From: Priapulus caudatus
Taxonomy: Eukaryota > Priapulida > Priapulimorpha > Priapulimorphida > Priapulidae
NCBI RefSeq assembly: GCF_000485595.1
Contig: NW_014577619.1
Location: forward strand, 4,926-68,925
Direction: 5' to 3'
DNA length: 64,000 nt
Below are positions 32,503-44,412 of the stretch, one piece after another (position 1 is the first letter of the stretch; each line of letters begins with the position of its first letter). The notes under the pieces were generated by a model, which worked only from the letters and a program-made list of their open reading frames with translations, was not told the DNA's origin and did not search any database. The position numbers were made by a program, and so were the translations under genes.

Positions 32503-34705
32503 GGCGACAAGCAGGGAGCCTGCCTGAAAAGAGTGTAAGTTATCCATCGATGATTCCTAGTCGTCATTTCTGACGATGACATAGTCGTATCCGGCGTAGG
32601 CAGAGTGCAATGGCTAAACAAAGTTACAAGACAACAACAACGGTCAGGCCGGCACAACAGCTCCTGTTAACAGGGTACAGCGGAGAAACCTACAGGCATA
32701 CAAGTCAAGCTACCGCAAGGCGCAATCAATCTCAGGACAACCTGCATCTGATAACATTTGTTTGAACTGCAGTAATACATGGCCCTATCAAGGGGGTCAA
32801 CAGAACTGTCCTGCACGGAACAAAATTTGTGCTAAGTGTAAAAAGCCCAACCACTTTGCGAGAATGTGTAAGTCATCCAGCCAACCACAACCAGAGTGCA
32901 TTCAGAAGAAGAAAAGGGCATTTTTGAAACACCGATCCGCTCAGGTTAGTCATGTGACAACGTCCGGTGATCAGCACCCTGATGGCAATAGGGACTCAGA
33001 CGTCGAATACGTATACTCAGTTAACCATCATGACCGTCTTCCTCACACAGTTGTCGGTGTCAATGGCGTACCTATCAACATGATGATTGACACTGGATCA
33101 TCAGTAGATATAGTCGACGAATCAACATGGCAGATGTTACAGCTGTCCCCCAATCTCGAAGACGCACACACAACTCTCATACGATATGGCTCAACTGGGA
33201 AGCTTCCATGCACTTCTTGGTAAATTCCATGCTACGATCGGCCAGAATAATGTCAAAGTTCATGGTGAGATGTTCGTAGTGAAAGGGAAATTTGTCTCCT
33301 TAGTTGCAACACAACCAGCTCCCTGAATATTATAGGTATCAATAGTGTCACTGATCAATATCGTGATGACATTATCAGTCAGTATCCAGGACCCAGTGAG
33401 GGCGTTGGCAACTTCTCTGTAAAATTTCACATTGATGACTCCGTACAGCCAATAGCCTTATCACAGAGACTTCCACTTGAGACAGAAAGTGGAAGACAAC
33501 GTGTGTGAACTCGAGGATTTGGATATCATAGAGGAGGTCGAAGGCCCGACCCCTTGGGTTTCTCCAATAGTAACACCCCCTAAACCTGAGAACCCGGATG
33601 CCATAATACTTTGCGTGGACATGCGTGGACCAAATCAAGCAATAAAAAGGGAACGCCACATCACGCCAACGATCGAAGACGTACTGAGTGATCTCAATGG
33701 CAGTCGGGTGTTCTCAAAAATTCACCTAAACCAAGGTTATCACCAACTTGAGTTAGACGAGCAGTCTCGTTTCATAACCAGGTTCTCGACACATGTGGGC
33801 CTAAGGCGTTACAAGAGACTGACTTTTGGAATCTCGTGCGCATCTGAGATTTTCCAGAATGCCATCAGAGATACACTCAAGGGAGTGGACGGTGTCTTGA
33901 ATGTTAGCGATCACATTCTAGTGTACAGTAGAAGCAACGAGGAGCACGACAAACGTCTGCACGCCACACTTCAGAGACTGCACACCTGTGGACTCACTAT
34001 CAATAAAGGCAAGTGTCGATTTGGTCAGTCATCACTGACATACCTTGGCTACCCCTTCAGCGGAAAAGGGGTCTCACCTGACCCACAAAAGGTCTCAGAC
34101 ATTCAGAATGCTCCTAAACCGGAGAACGCGACAGAAGTCCGATCTCTTTTGGACCTCGCTAATTACTGCGCAAGGTTCATACCAAGCTTTGCGTTAATTA
34201 CTGCGCCACTCCGAGAACTTACTAGAAAAGACACTAAATGGGCATGGAACCAGAGGCACCAAGATGCCCTAGAGTACTCAAATCAGCTCTCACGTCAGAC
34301 GATGTGATGGGCTATGTTGACCCTACAAAACAATCTGAGGTGCTAGTAGATGCCAGCCCGGTAGGTGTTGCTGCAGTTCTGACTCAAAAGTCGGGAGACG
34401 AGATGACTGTTATAAGCTATGCCAGTCGTGCGTTGACTGCAGTTGAACAACGATATACCCAGACAGAAAGGGAGGCACTTATAGTCGTGTTTGGCTGCGA
34501 AAAATTCCACCTGTACCTTTATGGAAGTCATTTTATCATCCTTAGCGATCGCCGACCTCTCTTAGGGATTATCAACAACCCTAGGTCTACACCACCAGCT
34601 CGAATAGAACGCTGGGTGTTGCGGCTTCAACAGTATGATATGATGCTACAGTACTGTCAAAATGTATATGTCATGAAAAAGTCGCAAGTCTGCGCTAGGC
34701 TTTAG
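32503..34705 (+). pseudogene. Ty3/Gypsy retrotransposon fragment 1 (gag NC - protease - RT - RNase H)
   Basis: A 3'-truncated Gypsy polyprotein. A possible primer site TGGGCGACAAGCAGGGA lies at 32,504. Nucleocapsid with two knuckles, the second CAKCKKPNHFARMC (32,830-32,875); aspartic protease MIDTGSS (33,083); RT at 33,477-34,290 with HITPTIEDVLSDL, KRLTFGISCASEIFQNAI and the thumb-like LGYPFSGKGV; RNase H at 34,300-34,690 with LVDASPVG, TEREAL and SDRRPL. No integrase follows. Frame breaks lie near 33,222 and 34,300. Two RT catalytic aspartates are His: the FSKID position reads SKIH and the (I/V)SDD position reads VSDH. The element is therefore dead by point mutation as well as truncation. 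Confidence 0.9.
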
Positions 34706-35915
34706 GCGAATTAACGAGTTAGACGATGACGACTTATGCGAGCTTTACTGTACCTATCAATTACGTACTTGCTGCCTTTCTATGTTACTGTAACATGAGC
34801 ATGTGTATACCTGTCAATAGGCTACTTTCTACCTGCCTATGTTAATGTAAAAAGAGCTTGTGTAATTGTATATTTCTTGGGCATTATAAGTAACTATACA
34901 TACTAGAAATTTTAGTGCTTCTAGTGTTCCTGTTCTAATTTTCTACGAGAGTTTTCCTGTGTTTTCACCACTTTCATGATACCTACCGTTATTGCTTGAG
35001 TGACTGCAATTGTCTTGAGTAACGATAAAACGTCTTACAACTTTCGTATTCACCAAAACATGCAATTTTCGATCTAATAGTTTAGTAAACAATCGTTTGC
35101 TGTAATCTTGAAACCAGATATGAGACGGGATACCAGAGAAGTGTTGCCGAAAGGAGGTGTTGATCCTAACCGCTGAGCGTGGATCTTTCGCGCAGTTCCG
35201 CGACAAGGCACACGCGACCGCGGGAACGTCCTACGACAGTATGCAGCACTGGCAGCTATGCATTCGTGCGCCGAATGCATAGTCCGGCGCACGGATCCAT
35301 AGCTGCCAGCACAGTCCGGAATTTTAGCGGGGGACACAGAGGGCAAAGATTTGGGACGTGGGAGAAACTTGCGACTTAGAAGGGGGGTCGTACAGATGGG
35401 GGGGGTGCAACAGCAAAGCTTTTGATTTCGCGGTGGTTCCATTTTCGTGTGGTTTTAAGCGTTTTCACTATAAGTTGTACAGCGCCCCATGACGTCCTAT
35501 GTAACACTTGATATGTGAACATAAGAGATTGTACCATGATTGCATGAAGAAATGGATGGGGATGTTGTACGAGAGAGTATGCGCATTATGTGGCTATTCG
35601 TAACATCGAACTCATTCCTCAGCGTATTGCTCTGTACATGTTTGAATACACCCACAGGGTGGAGGGGGCAACTGCCAACAGAAGGTCAGCCTGCTGTTCC
35701 GGTAAAATGTTGCAAAAATAGCATTCCGGTAAGAATCTTTGTCTAAAAATCCCGGATCATGGTTTAAAAAATGAGTCAATCCCCAGCTTCCAGTAAAAAT
35801 GTTGCCCCCTCAGGGCGGATTGGTGGGTCAAAATACCAAGGACGGTGCCAATATTTTTATGGGGCTGAATTGAGAATGACTGCAATTATAATATATCACT
35901 ATTTGATGTTTTCAG
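34706..35915. other. No gene seen; one strong hairpin
   Basis: AT-rich sequence to 35,060, then GC-rich sequence with a hairpin at 35,249-35,309 (separate entry). Reading frames here show no known motif. No LTR matching the upstream Gypsy fragment was seen. Confidence 0.5.
35249..35309. repeat. Imperfect ~60-bp palindrome
   Basis: TGGCAGCTATGCATTCGTGC..GCC on the left pairs with GGCGCACGGATCCATAGCTGCCA on the right, around GAATGCATAGTCC. Outer 11 and inner 7 bases are fully complementary. Confidence 0.7.
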
Positions 35916-36018
35916 CATCAAGGCAAGAGCTAGAAGATGAGCAGGTCAAACTGTTGGATACAGTCAATGACTATTTAAGGTCCATAATGGAAACAGATAA
36001 GAATGAAACACTGTCCTG
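35916..36018 (+). CDS. Possible exon, coiled-coil-like
   Basis: After the acceptor GATGTTTTCAG the frame encodes SRQELEDEQVKLLDTVNDYL and RSIMETDKNETLS. Heptad-like Leu/Val spacing suggests a short coiled coil. No clear donor before the TGA. It may be the first recognisable exon of the gene continued at 36,260-40,763. Confidence 0.4.
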
Positions 36019-36259
36019 AAACATGTCAAATGTATGTCAGTGTGCCAATGATTCAGAAATAAATGAATTGGGAAGGAGCAGCGGGTGGGGTTCTGCAAAA
36101 AATCAGTCTAGTCAGTGGTTAATGTCTCTTTGCAAGCTTTTGTGTGTTGGGGTCAAAACTTAGTGCTAAATTTTATCGTCCTAAATACTGTATACAACAC
36201 AACTATACAATGTGCTTATAAATTGTTTAATTTTATTTTTTTTTAATTTATGTTTTCAG

Positions 36260-36598
36260 ACTGCTGCCACTACTAAAACCAAGCAGAGGAAATCCCCAGA
36301 TCCACAAAGAATAACACAGCCTGAAGAAACAAAATCAAAAAAGAAAGCTAATACTACAAGTAAGCCTACCGGCAGCAAAAAAAAGGATGCGATGATACAG
36401 CCTGGCCACAGTACCAGTAGCAACAGGATACAACCTGGAAAAACAAAATAAAAAAAGTCTGATGTGAAAACTACCAGTACCGGTAATGGCAAAGGAAAGA
36501 AAAAAACGAAAAATCCTAAAATTAAAGCAGAAAAAGCCATCGCCCTGGAGATTGCAAAATCATGTAATCTCAATTCTGCCTCAACAAATAAGTTGCCA
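36260..36598 (+). CDS. Lys/Thr/Ser-rich exon with internal stop
   Basis: Bounded by acceptor TATGTTTTCAG and donor CCAG|TAAG-type GT at 36,599. Encodes a basic, low-complexity segment (KKKANTTSKPTGSKKKD, GNGKGKKKTKNPKIKAEKA), then IALEIAKSCNLNSASTNKL. One in-frame TAA sits at about 36,449, within AAATAAAAAAAG, which could be a real nonsense change or a homopolymer error. No domain recognised; likely nuclear by charge only. Confidence 0.45.
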
Positions 36599-37154
36599 GT
36601 AAGTTTCATTGACTTTTAAAATATAACTTCAGGCCACAGTCTCACACAAAGCTACACAAGCATAACCTTCGCCTGTTGAGTGCTGGTCCCAAAAAAATTT
36701 CAGGCTTCCAACTCTGAAGCAACTTGGAGGATTTATTACGGCTTATTGTCTAGTACACTATAACCTGAAATTGGTCATTCACTCATGCAAATATGGCTGC
36801 CTTGGCAGCCATCTTAAAAATCATATTTATTGCGATATCTCCAGAATACTTTCACCAATCAGCTGCAAACTGAGGAGGTTACCTGGAATTGGGTCAGTTG
36901 GTCATCCAATATGGCCACCATGATGGTGGCTACCTTTAAATTCATGGTCATTGTGATACATCAAGAATGCTTCAACCATTAGGCCCCTATGCTTCAAAAT
37001 TATCTCAGATGAAGTACAGAATTGGTCATCCAACTTAAGTAGCAATCTTGAAATCAACCTCGTGAACAGGATGGTAGTATCCGAGAATCGAGTGGAGACT
37101 GAGTTTGTATCAAACTACAATTTGCCTATTTCTTTGTTTTTCCTGATTACATAG

Positions 37155-38148
37155 GTGGTAACCGAAAACACACCAGCTATTGATGCCCATACAAGTGATC
37201 ATCCAATAGATAAAGTTAAAGAATGAAGGTCAGCCCCCTCTACAGACCATGGCTGGAGGTCAGCCCACTCTACAGACCATGGCTGGAGGTCAGCCCACTC
37301 TACAGACCATGGCTGGAGGTCAGCCCACTCTACAGACCATGACTGCAGCTGTCAGCCCACTTCTACAGACCATTGGTGCGAGGTCAGCCCTCTCTACAAG
37401 GACACCATGGCGCTGTGAGGTCAGCCCACTTACAGACCATGGCTGGAGTGTCCGAACCACTTCTGACAGAACCATGGCTGGAGGGTCAGCCCCTTCTACA
37501 GACCGCATGGCTGAGGTCAGGACCCCTTGCTACAGACATTGGCTGGAGGTCAACCTGCCTCTACAGACCATGCTGGAGGTCAGGCTCCACCTACAAGCCA
37601 TGGCTGGAGGTCAACCCACTCTACAGACCATGGGCTGGAGGGCTCAGGCCCAGCTCTACAGGACCATGGCTGTTGAGTCACGCCTTCACTTACAGGACCC
37701 GGATGGCTGGAGCGTCAGCTCCCCTCCTCACAGACCATGGCTCTCAATGGTCGTCGAGCCTCCTCTTGACAACCACCCAATGAGCTGGATGTCAGCCCCC
37801 TCTACCAGAGCCATGGGCTGGAGGTCAGCCCCCTCTACAGACCATGGCTGGAGGTCAACCCACTCAACAGATCATGGCTGGAGGTCAGCCCCCTCTACAG
37901 ACCATGGCTGGAGGTCAACCCACTCAACAGACCATGGCTGGAGGTCAACGCCCTCTACAGACCATGGCTGGAGGTCAACCCACTCAACACACTATGACTG
38001 GAAATTCTGGAGGTCAACCCCCTCAACAGACCATAACTGAATGGCACCATTATCAGACCACGACTGGAGGTCAACCACCACAGACCATGACTGAATGTCT
38101 CACAATCAATGAGTATGGTATTGGTGTGGCAATTATTGGACATGGCTG
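37155..38148 (+). CDS. Exon carrying a 30-bp coding minisatellite (MAGGQPTLQT)
   Basis: After acceptor TTACATAG the frame reads VVTENTPAIDAHTSDHPIDK, then a minisatellite whose 30-bp unit (GGTCAGCCCACTCTACAGAC plus CATGGCTGGA) is divisible by three and encodes MAGGQPTLQT / MAGGQPPLQT decapeptides, about 28 units to ~38,095. Units at 37,340-37,800 contain many small indels and break the frame; those at 37,220-37,340 and 37,800-38,000 are clean. The unique tail ECLTINEYGIGVAIIGH follows and is cut by a LINE. The Gln-rich repeat has no known function. The frame between the unique start and the first repeat also shifts once. Confidence 0.55.
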
Positions 38149-40048
38149 TAATCTCTGACCAGATAACGGTGTGTGACATTTTCAATGATCACTTCTCCAA
38201 AGTGGCCGAGGACATTGGAATCGAACTGAGTGAGGATGATGTGAAGAATCACCCCAGTGTTAAAAAGATTAAGGACAATCTACCTGTATGTGAAACCTTT
38301 AACTTTGAGAAGATCTCTGCAAATCAGGTAGATAAATACCTCACCAAAATTAGCAACAAAAAGGCCACCGGGCTTGACAACATTTCTGCCAAGATCCTGA
38401 AAATAATCAAGCCAGCCTATATTGTACATCTGACGAATATTGTTAATCGTATGTTTTCCGAGGGTACTTTTCCAATCGCAATGAAACATGCAAGGGTCTC
38501 TCCTATTTTTAAGAAGGAGGATCCGCTGCAGAAAAGGTATTATCGACCAGTCAGTGTTTTACCCATTCGATCGAAGATCTTCGAGGGGGCCATGGTGGAC
38601 CAGCTGGGTGATCACTTTCGAGGGATCTTTCATCCTTTCCTATCAGCGTACCGTAAAGGCTATAGCTGTCAGTCAGCGCTTCTTGCAATGACTGAGGATT
38701 GGAGGAGGGCTCTCGATCGTGGTCACTACGTGGGTGCCATCCTGATGGACCTTTCGAAGGCCTTCGATTGTCTTCCGCACCGCCTACTCTTAGAGAAACT
38801 GCGGGCCTACAATCTATCTGAGCCTGCCGTCAACCTAGTAAGCAGCTACCTCTCAGACCGTAGCCAGTGTGTGAAAATTGGTAGTGCTCAGAGCTCAGAC
38901 CTCCCAATTACTAAGGGCGTACCGCAGGGGTCCGTAGCAGGACCAATTTTATTCAATGTTTTTATCAACGATATCTTCTATTTTATAGGTAATTCAAATC
39001 TGTATAATTATGCTGACGACAACACTATCTCTTTTGCAAATAGCAACTTTGATGTAATGAAACAGACCTTGGAGGCTGAGGGTGGTGTCCTGGTTGACTG
39101 GTTCACAACCAATCAGATGGAGGCCAACCCAGGGAAGTTTCAGGGCCTAGCCGTGGGTAACAAGACCCATGACCGGGACCCCACCTTCAGCATCCAAGGT
39201 ACCGAAATCAAATGTACAGATGATGTAAAGATGTTAGGAGTCACTTTAGACTACAAGTTAAACTTTGATTTGCATGTCTCAAACCTGTGCAAAAAGGCAG
39301 CCAGACAGATAAATGTCCTAAAACGTATAGGCAAACATTTGCCACTCAACTGCCGAAAAGTAATTTACCAGTCGTTTGTTAAATCAAACTTCAGTTTTTG
39401 CCCAGTTATTTGGCATTTTTGCAGTGAAAACAACTGCAAAAAACTGGAAAAACTGAATTATCGTGCGTTGCATCATGCGTACCAGGACTATGACAGTTCG
39501 TATGAGAAATTGCTCCTCAGAGATGGCGCGACCTCCCTCCAACTTAGTAGGCAGAAGCTTATCGCTGAGGAAGTGTATAAAATTGCAAACAAAAACTGTC
39601 CTTCGTATATGCACAATTTAATTCCACCTACCAAAGATACGGGACATAACCTAAGAAATGACCATGTTAGCCTCCCGTCCTTTAGAACCATACGATATGA
39701 AAAGAAGAGTTTTAGCTATTATGGAGCCAGTCTATGGAATCAGCTACCTGGCTGTTGTAAAATAGCAGTAAACTTTGGCGAGTTCAAGAAACTCTTGTCC
39801 ACTTGGACAGGAGAACAATGTAAATGCTCCATGTGTAGATACTAGACTGTCTCCATCTGATCAAACTTATTTTACTTTTCTTGTATATATCACATAATGT
39901 ATCAAATCATGTATTTTTACACCGGTTTTTTAAACTCATGTTAGATATCGGTCTAAGAGCTGTCAGAGCTCATGTTCACATGTTATACACTATACCGATG
40001 AAAATAAAGCTTTATCTTATCTTATGTTATCTTATCTTATCTTATCTT
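38149..40048 (+). mobile_element. CR1-group LINE, 5'-truncated, with intact RT frame
   Basis: A single frame to 39,845 encodes ~560 residues of a non-LTR reverse transcriptase: FNFEKISANQVDKYLTKI, KKATGLDNISAKIL, PVSVLPIRSKIFE, LSAYRKGYSC, MDLSKAFDCLPH, KGVPQGSVAGPILFN, NYADDNTIS (catalytic YADD), KMLGVTLD, and the C-terminal SLWNQLPGCCK. The APE endonuclease half is missing. The 3' end is a (TCTTA)n tail (about 40,010-40,048) after AATAAA. Direct repeats ACATGGCTG (38,140-38,148) and ACATGCTG (40,049-40,056) flank it and look like a target duplication with one base changed. The open frame suggests recent insertion. CR1/Rex1/Crack type is the best guess; it was not searched. Confidence 0.85.
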
Positions 40049-40149
40049 ACATGCTGAAGAACTCTTTGTTTCAACACCACCCTCACTGACATTCGTGGAG
40101 GATAGGCCTAACTTTATCAGTGGCCAGACATACATGGATTTGACACTGG
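40049..40149 (+). CDS. Continuation of the exon interrupted by the LINE
   Basis: Directly after the LINE the frame AEELFVSTPPSLTFVEDRPN..FISGQTYMDLTL ends at a donor CTG|GTAAGT (40,150). With the LINE and one target copy ignored, it continues the reading frame left at 38,140. The host exon is thus 37,155-40,149 with a 1.9-kb LINE inside. Confidence 0.6.
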
Positions 40150-40333
40150 TAAGTATCAGAGAGAATACCATACTTTGAATGTTCACAAGCAAGTTTCTGA
40201 TAAACGAACACAGTATTGGTCAAAATTCACAATATATTTTTTAATTCTCTCAACACAGCAACCTAAAATAAATAAATGTGTAAACGATACCTATATACTA
40301 GTTACTATTTTGGATCAAAATTATTGCAATTGC

Positions 40334-40468
40334 CAGTAGCGATACATCGTCATATCAGGCTACGCTTGATATGTCAGGAGATGAGGCAGACAAATTCTTC
40401 AGAACAGTCACAGAGAACTGCCGAGCCTGAGGAGCATAATGAGTTGTTTGCTAAGCTAAAGCAGAGTA
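40334..40468 (+). CDS. Possible exon of the same gene
   Basis: Acceptor AATTGCCAG near 40,333; one frame gives SSDTSSYQATLDMSGDEADK..FFRTVTENC, another gives TAEPEEHNELFAKLKQSR and ends at a GT donor AGTAG|GTATT (40,469). One indel between them is likely. No domain recognised. Confidence 0.4.
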
Positions 40469-40639
40469 GGTATTTTTACCACCCAATTCAATAGATATGT
40501 AGTTGAGATTCCTGTTGCCATATAAGTGTATCACATGACAAATAATTAATGGAATCTGCTCCTCTCTACAACAATGATTCATTGGAAGTCTTTTGAAACA
40601 ATTGTAAATTTCCATCACATCATACCCATTCTTTTTTAG

Positions 40640-40735
40640 TTATGACTCCTGGCAAAATCAAATTCTTAGGAGAACTGACACCATTCCTTACAAATCCATC
40701 ACTTGCTGCATCAAGACAAAAGACATCAAGAAAAC
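40640..40735 (+). CDS. Possible exon of the same gene
   Basis: TTTTTTAG acceptor at 40,632-40,639, then VMTPGKIKFLGELTPFLTNP..SLAASRQKTSRK up to a donor near 40,738 (CAA|GTAAAT). Followed within ~60 bp by BEL/Pao sequence. Probably the exon before the RPKHVEN exon at 43,281. Confidence 0.45.
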
Positions 40736-40789
40736 AAGTAAATGTACAATATATCATAGAATGGAAATGCTCTCCTTGGTCCCCATTAG

Positions 40790-42892
40790 GGCTGCAGTTT
40801 ATGGCAATACCTAGCATTCAACCTGGATGGCAACCATAAGCTCGGATTTCTCCTTGGCAATAGCAAGGTCGCACCAAAGCATGGTCACACTATACCAAGA
40901 CTTGAACTGTGCGCCGCCGTACTTGCGGTCGAAATCGCCGACCTAATATCAGAACACTTGGACATCACACCCGATGCAGTCAGATTCTACTCAGACAGCA
41001 AGGTAGTCTTGGGGTACCTGAATAACCGCACAAAACGGTTCTACACTTACGTCTCCAACAGAGTTCAACGTATATTGAGGTCGACCTCGTCTAACCAATG
41101 GTCGTACATCCTCACTCACATGAACCCAGCTGATCACGCAACAAGACCTGTCGCTGCAGAAACCCTTTCAAGAACCACATGGTCCAGACATCCCGAAATC
41201 ACCAGAAGGTTTGGAGAAAATCTTGCAGGCAGAGAATGATGCAGAAGTTCGGGCTGAGGTTAAGGTATTTGATACCATGGTAGCCATCGATGTGCACCTT
41301 ACAGATTCGAGATTTTCTCGTTTTTCGAGATGGAACGTCCTTGTAACGGCTGTCGCGCGCCTGACCCGCATTGCAAGATGCTTAAAGAACAAAACCTGCA
41401 CAGTGCGCGGTATCTGGCATCTTTGTCCTCTCAAACCCGAAGATTTAGAAAATGCGAAGAAGACTATACTCCGCAGTGTACAGAAAGAAGTCTTCAGCCA
41501 GGAGGCATGTGCTCTACAGCAGAAGCACAGTTTACACAACGCCAGTCTACTGTTAAACCTCAACCCATACTTGGACGAACGTGGGATTATGAGAGTTGGA
41601 GGCAGATTGAAATTTGCGCAGCTAGACTTCGAAGAGCGTCACCCGGTTGTGCTGTGTGTAACCTCCCATATATCTACACTGTTGGTTAGACACTACCACG
41701 AACAAGTACAACGTCCGGGTCGTCAGCTCACAGCTGGCGCCATAAGATATAATGGATTTTGGATCCTAGGATATAAGCGCCTGGTGTAAAGTGTGATTCA
41801 GAAGTGTATTCCATGCCGCAAACAACGGGGTAAGCAAGCAGAGCAAAAGATGGCAGATTTGCCTGTTGAGCGCCTCATGCCAGAGCCGCCCTTCTCCTGC
41901 GTCGGTGTAGATGTATTCGGGCACTGGTTTGTAACAAAGTGCCGCACACGTGGAAACAGCTCTGTAGCGAAACGTTGGGCAGTTCTATTCACATGTTTTT
42001 CTACTCGTGCTGTCCACATCGAGTTGGTAGAATCCATGGATACCTCCTCATTCATTAACGCTGTCAGTAGATTTCCAGCCATTCGCGGACCGACTAGAAA
42101 ATTCTTCTCTGATCGCAGAACTAACATTGTTGCTGGCTCCAAGGAATTGGATGATGAGAAGATGAAGGATCATCTTCTAGAAAAGGGGTGTGAATGGTCT
42201 TTCAACCCACCTCATGCATCTCATATGGGAGGAGTCTGGGAGCGTATGATCGGTATTGTACGGAAGATTCTCGATGCTATGTTCGCTAACCTCGGCCCCA
42301 CGCATCTCACCCACGATGTGCTTCTCACCCTCCTAGCTGAAGTCTGTGCCATTGCCGATGCAAGACCATTGGTTCCAATATCTGATGACCCAGATATGCC
42401 AAAGTTCTAACACCTACCTGCAGTTTTCTGTCTGCACCTCCCGGTTCCTTTGTAAAGGCAGACATATTTGGCAAACAGTGGAGGAGAATGAATGGAGTGG
42501 TGGTGCAATACCTCACAGACGTCTTCTGGTCGCATTGGAAGCGAGAGTATTTGCCGACTCTCCAACCACGCGTCAAGTGGCAGGACCGGAGAGGAGTGAA
42601 AGAGGGAGATCTCGTATTTATACGTGATAAGACTGTACATAGGAATGACTGGCCAGTAGAGAGGATCGATGCTGTAACTCCCAGCAGGGATGGAAAAGTA
42701 CGAAGAGTGGAGGTAGCAGTACGCAAAGGCGGAGTACGAAAAAACTATGTTCGACCAATTCAGGAAGTTTATTGGGCAAAGATAAAATGTAGAGTGATAT
42801 TGAAAATAACAGACGGGGAGTGTGATGGAGCACGACGATACGGCCTCGATACAATTGTTTTTCAGTTGGAATTTGCATACAATTCTAAATAG
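40790..42892 (+). pseudogene. BEL/Pao retrotransposon fragment 1 (RNase H - integrase)
   Basis: Pol C-terminal half of a BEL/Pao element. 40,830-41,239 has LGFLLGNSKVAPKHG, IPRLELCAAVLAVEIA and FYSDSKVVLGYLNNR (Pao-type RNase H). 41,240-41,789 carries the linker and MRVGGRLKFAQLDFEERHP, of the integrase zinc-binding region. 41,793-42,410 is the integrase core: CIPCRKQRG, GVDVFGHW, FTCFSTRAVHIELV, FFSDRRTN, and PHASHMGGVWERMIG with the catalytic Glu. 42,488-42,780 is the C-terminal [14 protein letters not shown] and [20 protein letters not shown]. Breaks at about 41,237, 41,789 and 42,410. No protease, RT or LTR. Inserted between an exon of the Lys-rich gene and the paralogous BEN segment. Confidence 0.9.
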
Positions 42893-43204
42893 TAAATAAC
42901 TCAGACACCAGGTGACGCCACATTACAGTTCATCATTGAATCACGACACTTGATTGGTTGAACAAGAGCTAATCACCAACACGCTCTCTCAGTGCTGCAA
43001 TCTGACCACGCTACACGCATTTTCTAAGAAAGATGTTCGAAGGATGTTATTTCTCCACTTAACGCTGAAAAGACATCGGTAGCTGAACCAGACCTGCTTG
43101 TACACTATCGCACGAATAGCCGGTGACACCACTCCCTTTTACCGTGTATACTCAAGGCAATGAGTTATTGGTTATGCTTTATTATGGCATATCGTCAACG
43201 ATCA

Positions 43205-44165
43205 GAATAGGAGCTATCTTAGCTGACAGACTTCTAGTTAAAGTGTAGTGTCTGCCTAGATTAAGATTGCTCCCTTTCAGCTGTACAGCAAGAACGCAAC
43301 AAGGGTGGACGACCAAAACACGTAGAAAACTTGCATTATCCTGTTGAGACTGCTGGTAAGGACAATTTATCACACTATGACACGGGGGACATTTTAGACT
43401 ATTTTCATAATTGATTCCAGTTGCTCCAAGACCAGAATTAATGTTTGGTCAATATACCACTAGCTAATAGGAAATTATCACAGAAAAATTGCAGTCCATA
43501 TTGCAAATCACATTTCATTCATTGCACCAATATGTTATCATTTTATAAATGTATGCTTTTGTTTATTTATTTTGTTAGCTTTTCAACAGATGGTATTGAT
43601 GAAATTAGCAGACATATCGCACTGTGTAAAAAAAGCTGGAACGGAAGTGTGTTGCTGCTAACAGCAGTACTCTGGAAGAGTTCCAGAGAGTAGTATCTGT
43701 ACAAGAGTCTAAAAGACTTAGAGGCGCAGCTCGATGATAATGAGAGGAGGAAGACATTTGTAAGTTTTTAATGTCATGCACATTGGCCAAATTTCCGAAC
43801 TTATGCAGGACAACATTTACTGGATGTGCTTACAAAGTCTGCTTATACGACATGTATTAACCATTACAGAGTATAGCATAGTTTATATCGATAACCCAAG
43901 AGGATTCTGCCTGTTTGTATGTCAGACATCTGATGGAGCCCATGCAATTTATTATATTTTATCTGGAATATCTGGTGGCCATTGGTGAGGACACAGCACA
44001 GAAACCGGAAGGATGATGACAAGGGCCTTGATTTCCTAAATCATGGTGCCAGAAGTACAACTGAAGGTCAATTTGATGTACGGTAATCGTGTGCATGGCC
44101 AAGAATACCGTGATCGGCTATCACTGAAAGACGACCTCACGAACCTACATGAAGGGTTGTTAAGT
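43205..44165 (+). pseudogene. BEN gene paralogue, copy C (upstream exons)
   Basis: Paralogous to 22,210-22,760. Exons: 43,281-43,335 (ERNKGGRPKHVENLH); 43,590-43,759 (MVLMKLADISHCVKKAGTEV, then KSLKDLEAQLDDNERRKTF, a coiled-coil stretch with one frame break), an exon copy B has lost; and 43,970-44,165, the first BEN exon. Two lesions in the BEN exon: the acceptor TTTTAG|CTGG of copy B is TTTTATCTGG here, and a 4-base CACA duplication in GAGGACACAGCACAGAAACC shifts the frame. The intron to the last exon carries the same SINE and LINE relics as copy B plus the 7.36-kb transposon. Confidence 0.6.
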
Positions 44166-44412
44166 AAGTATTGTCAAACTTAGTTTTGCTCCGTTTTTAA
44201 ATCCACTTGGGATGTCATCCATTTATGAGAAACAGAGTGGTTATAGAGCCATGGGCTTTGGATCACGATCTCCAGTGTTCGAGCCCCGGTCGCAATTTCG
44301 CATGGAAATGCACTACATAATCCCAGGCCGTGGATTTGTGTTAATTTTAACCACAGGTTACTTGCATTCTATACATATTAACTTACCTTGATTACAACGT
44401 ACTTGTATCATT

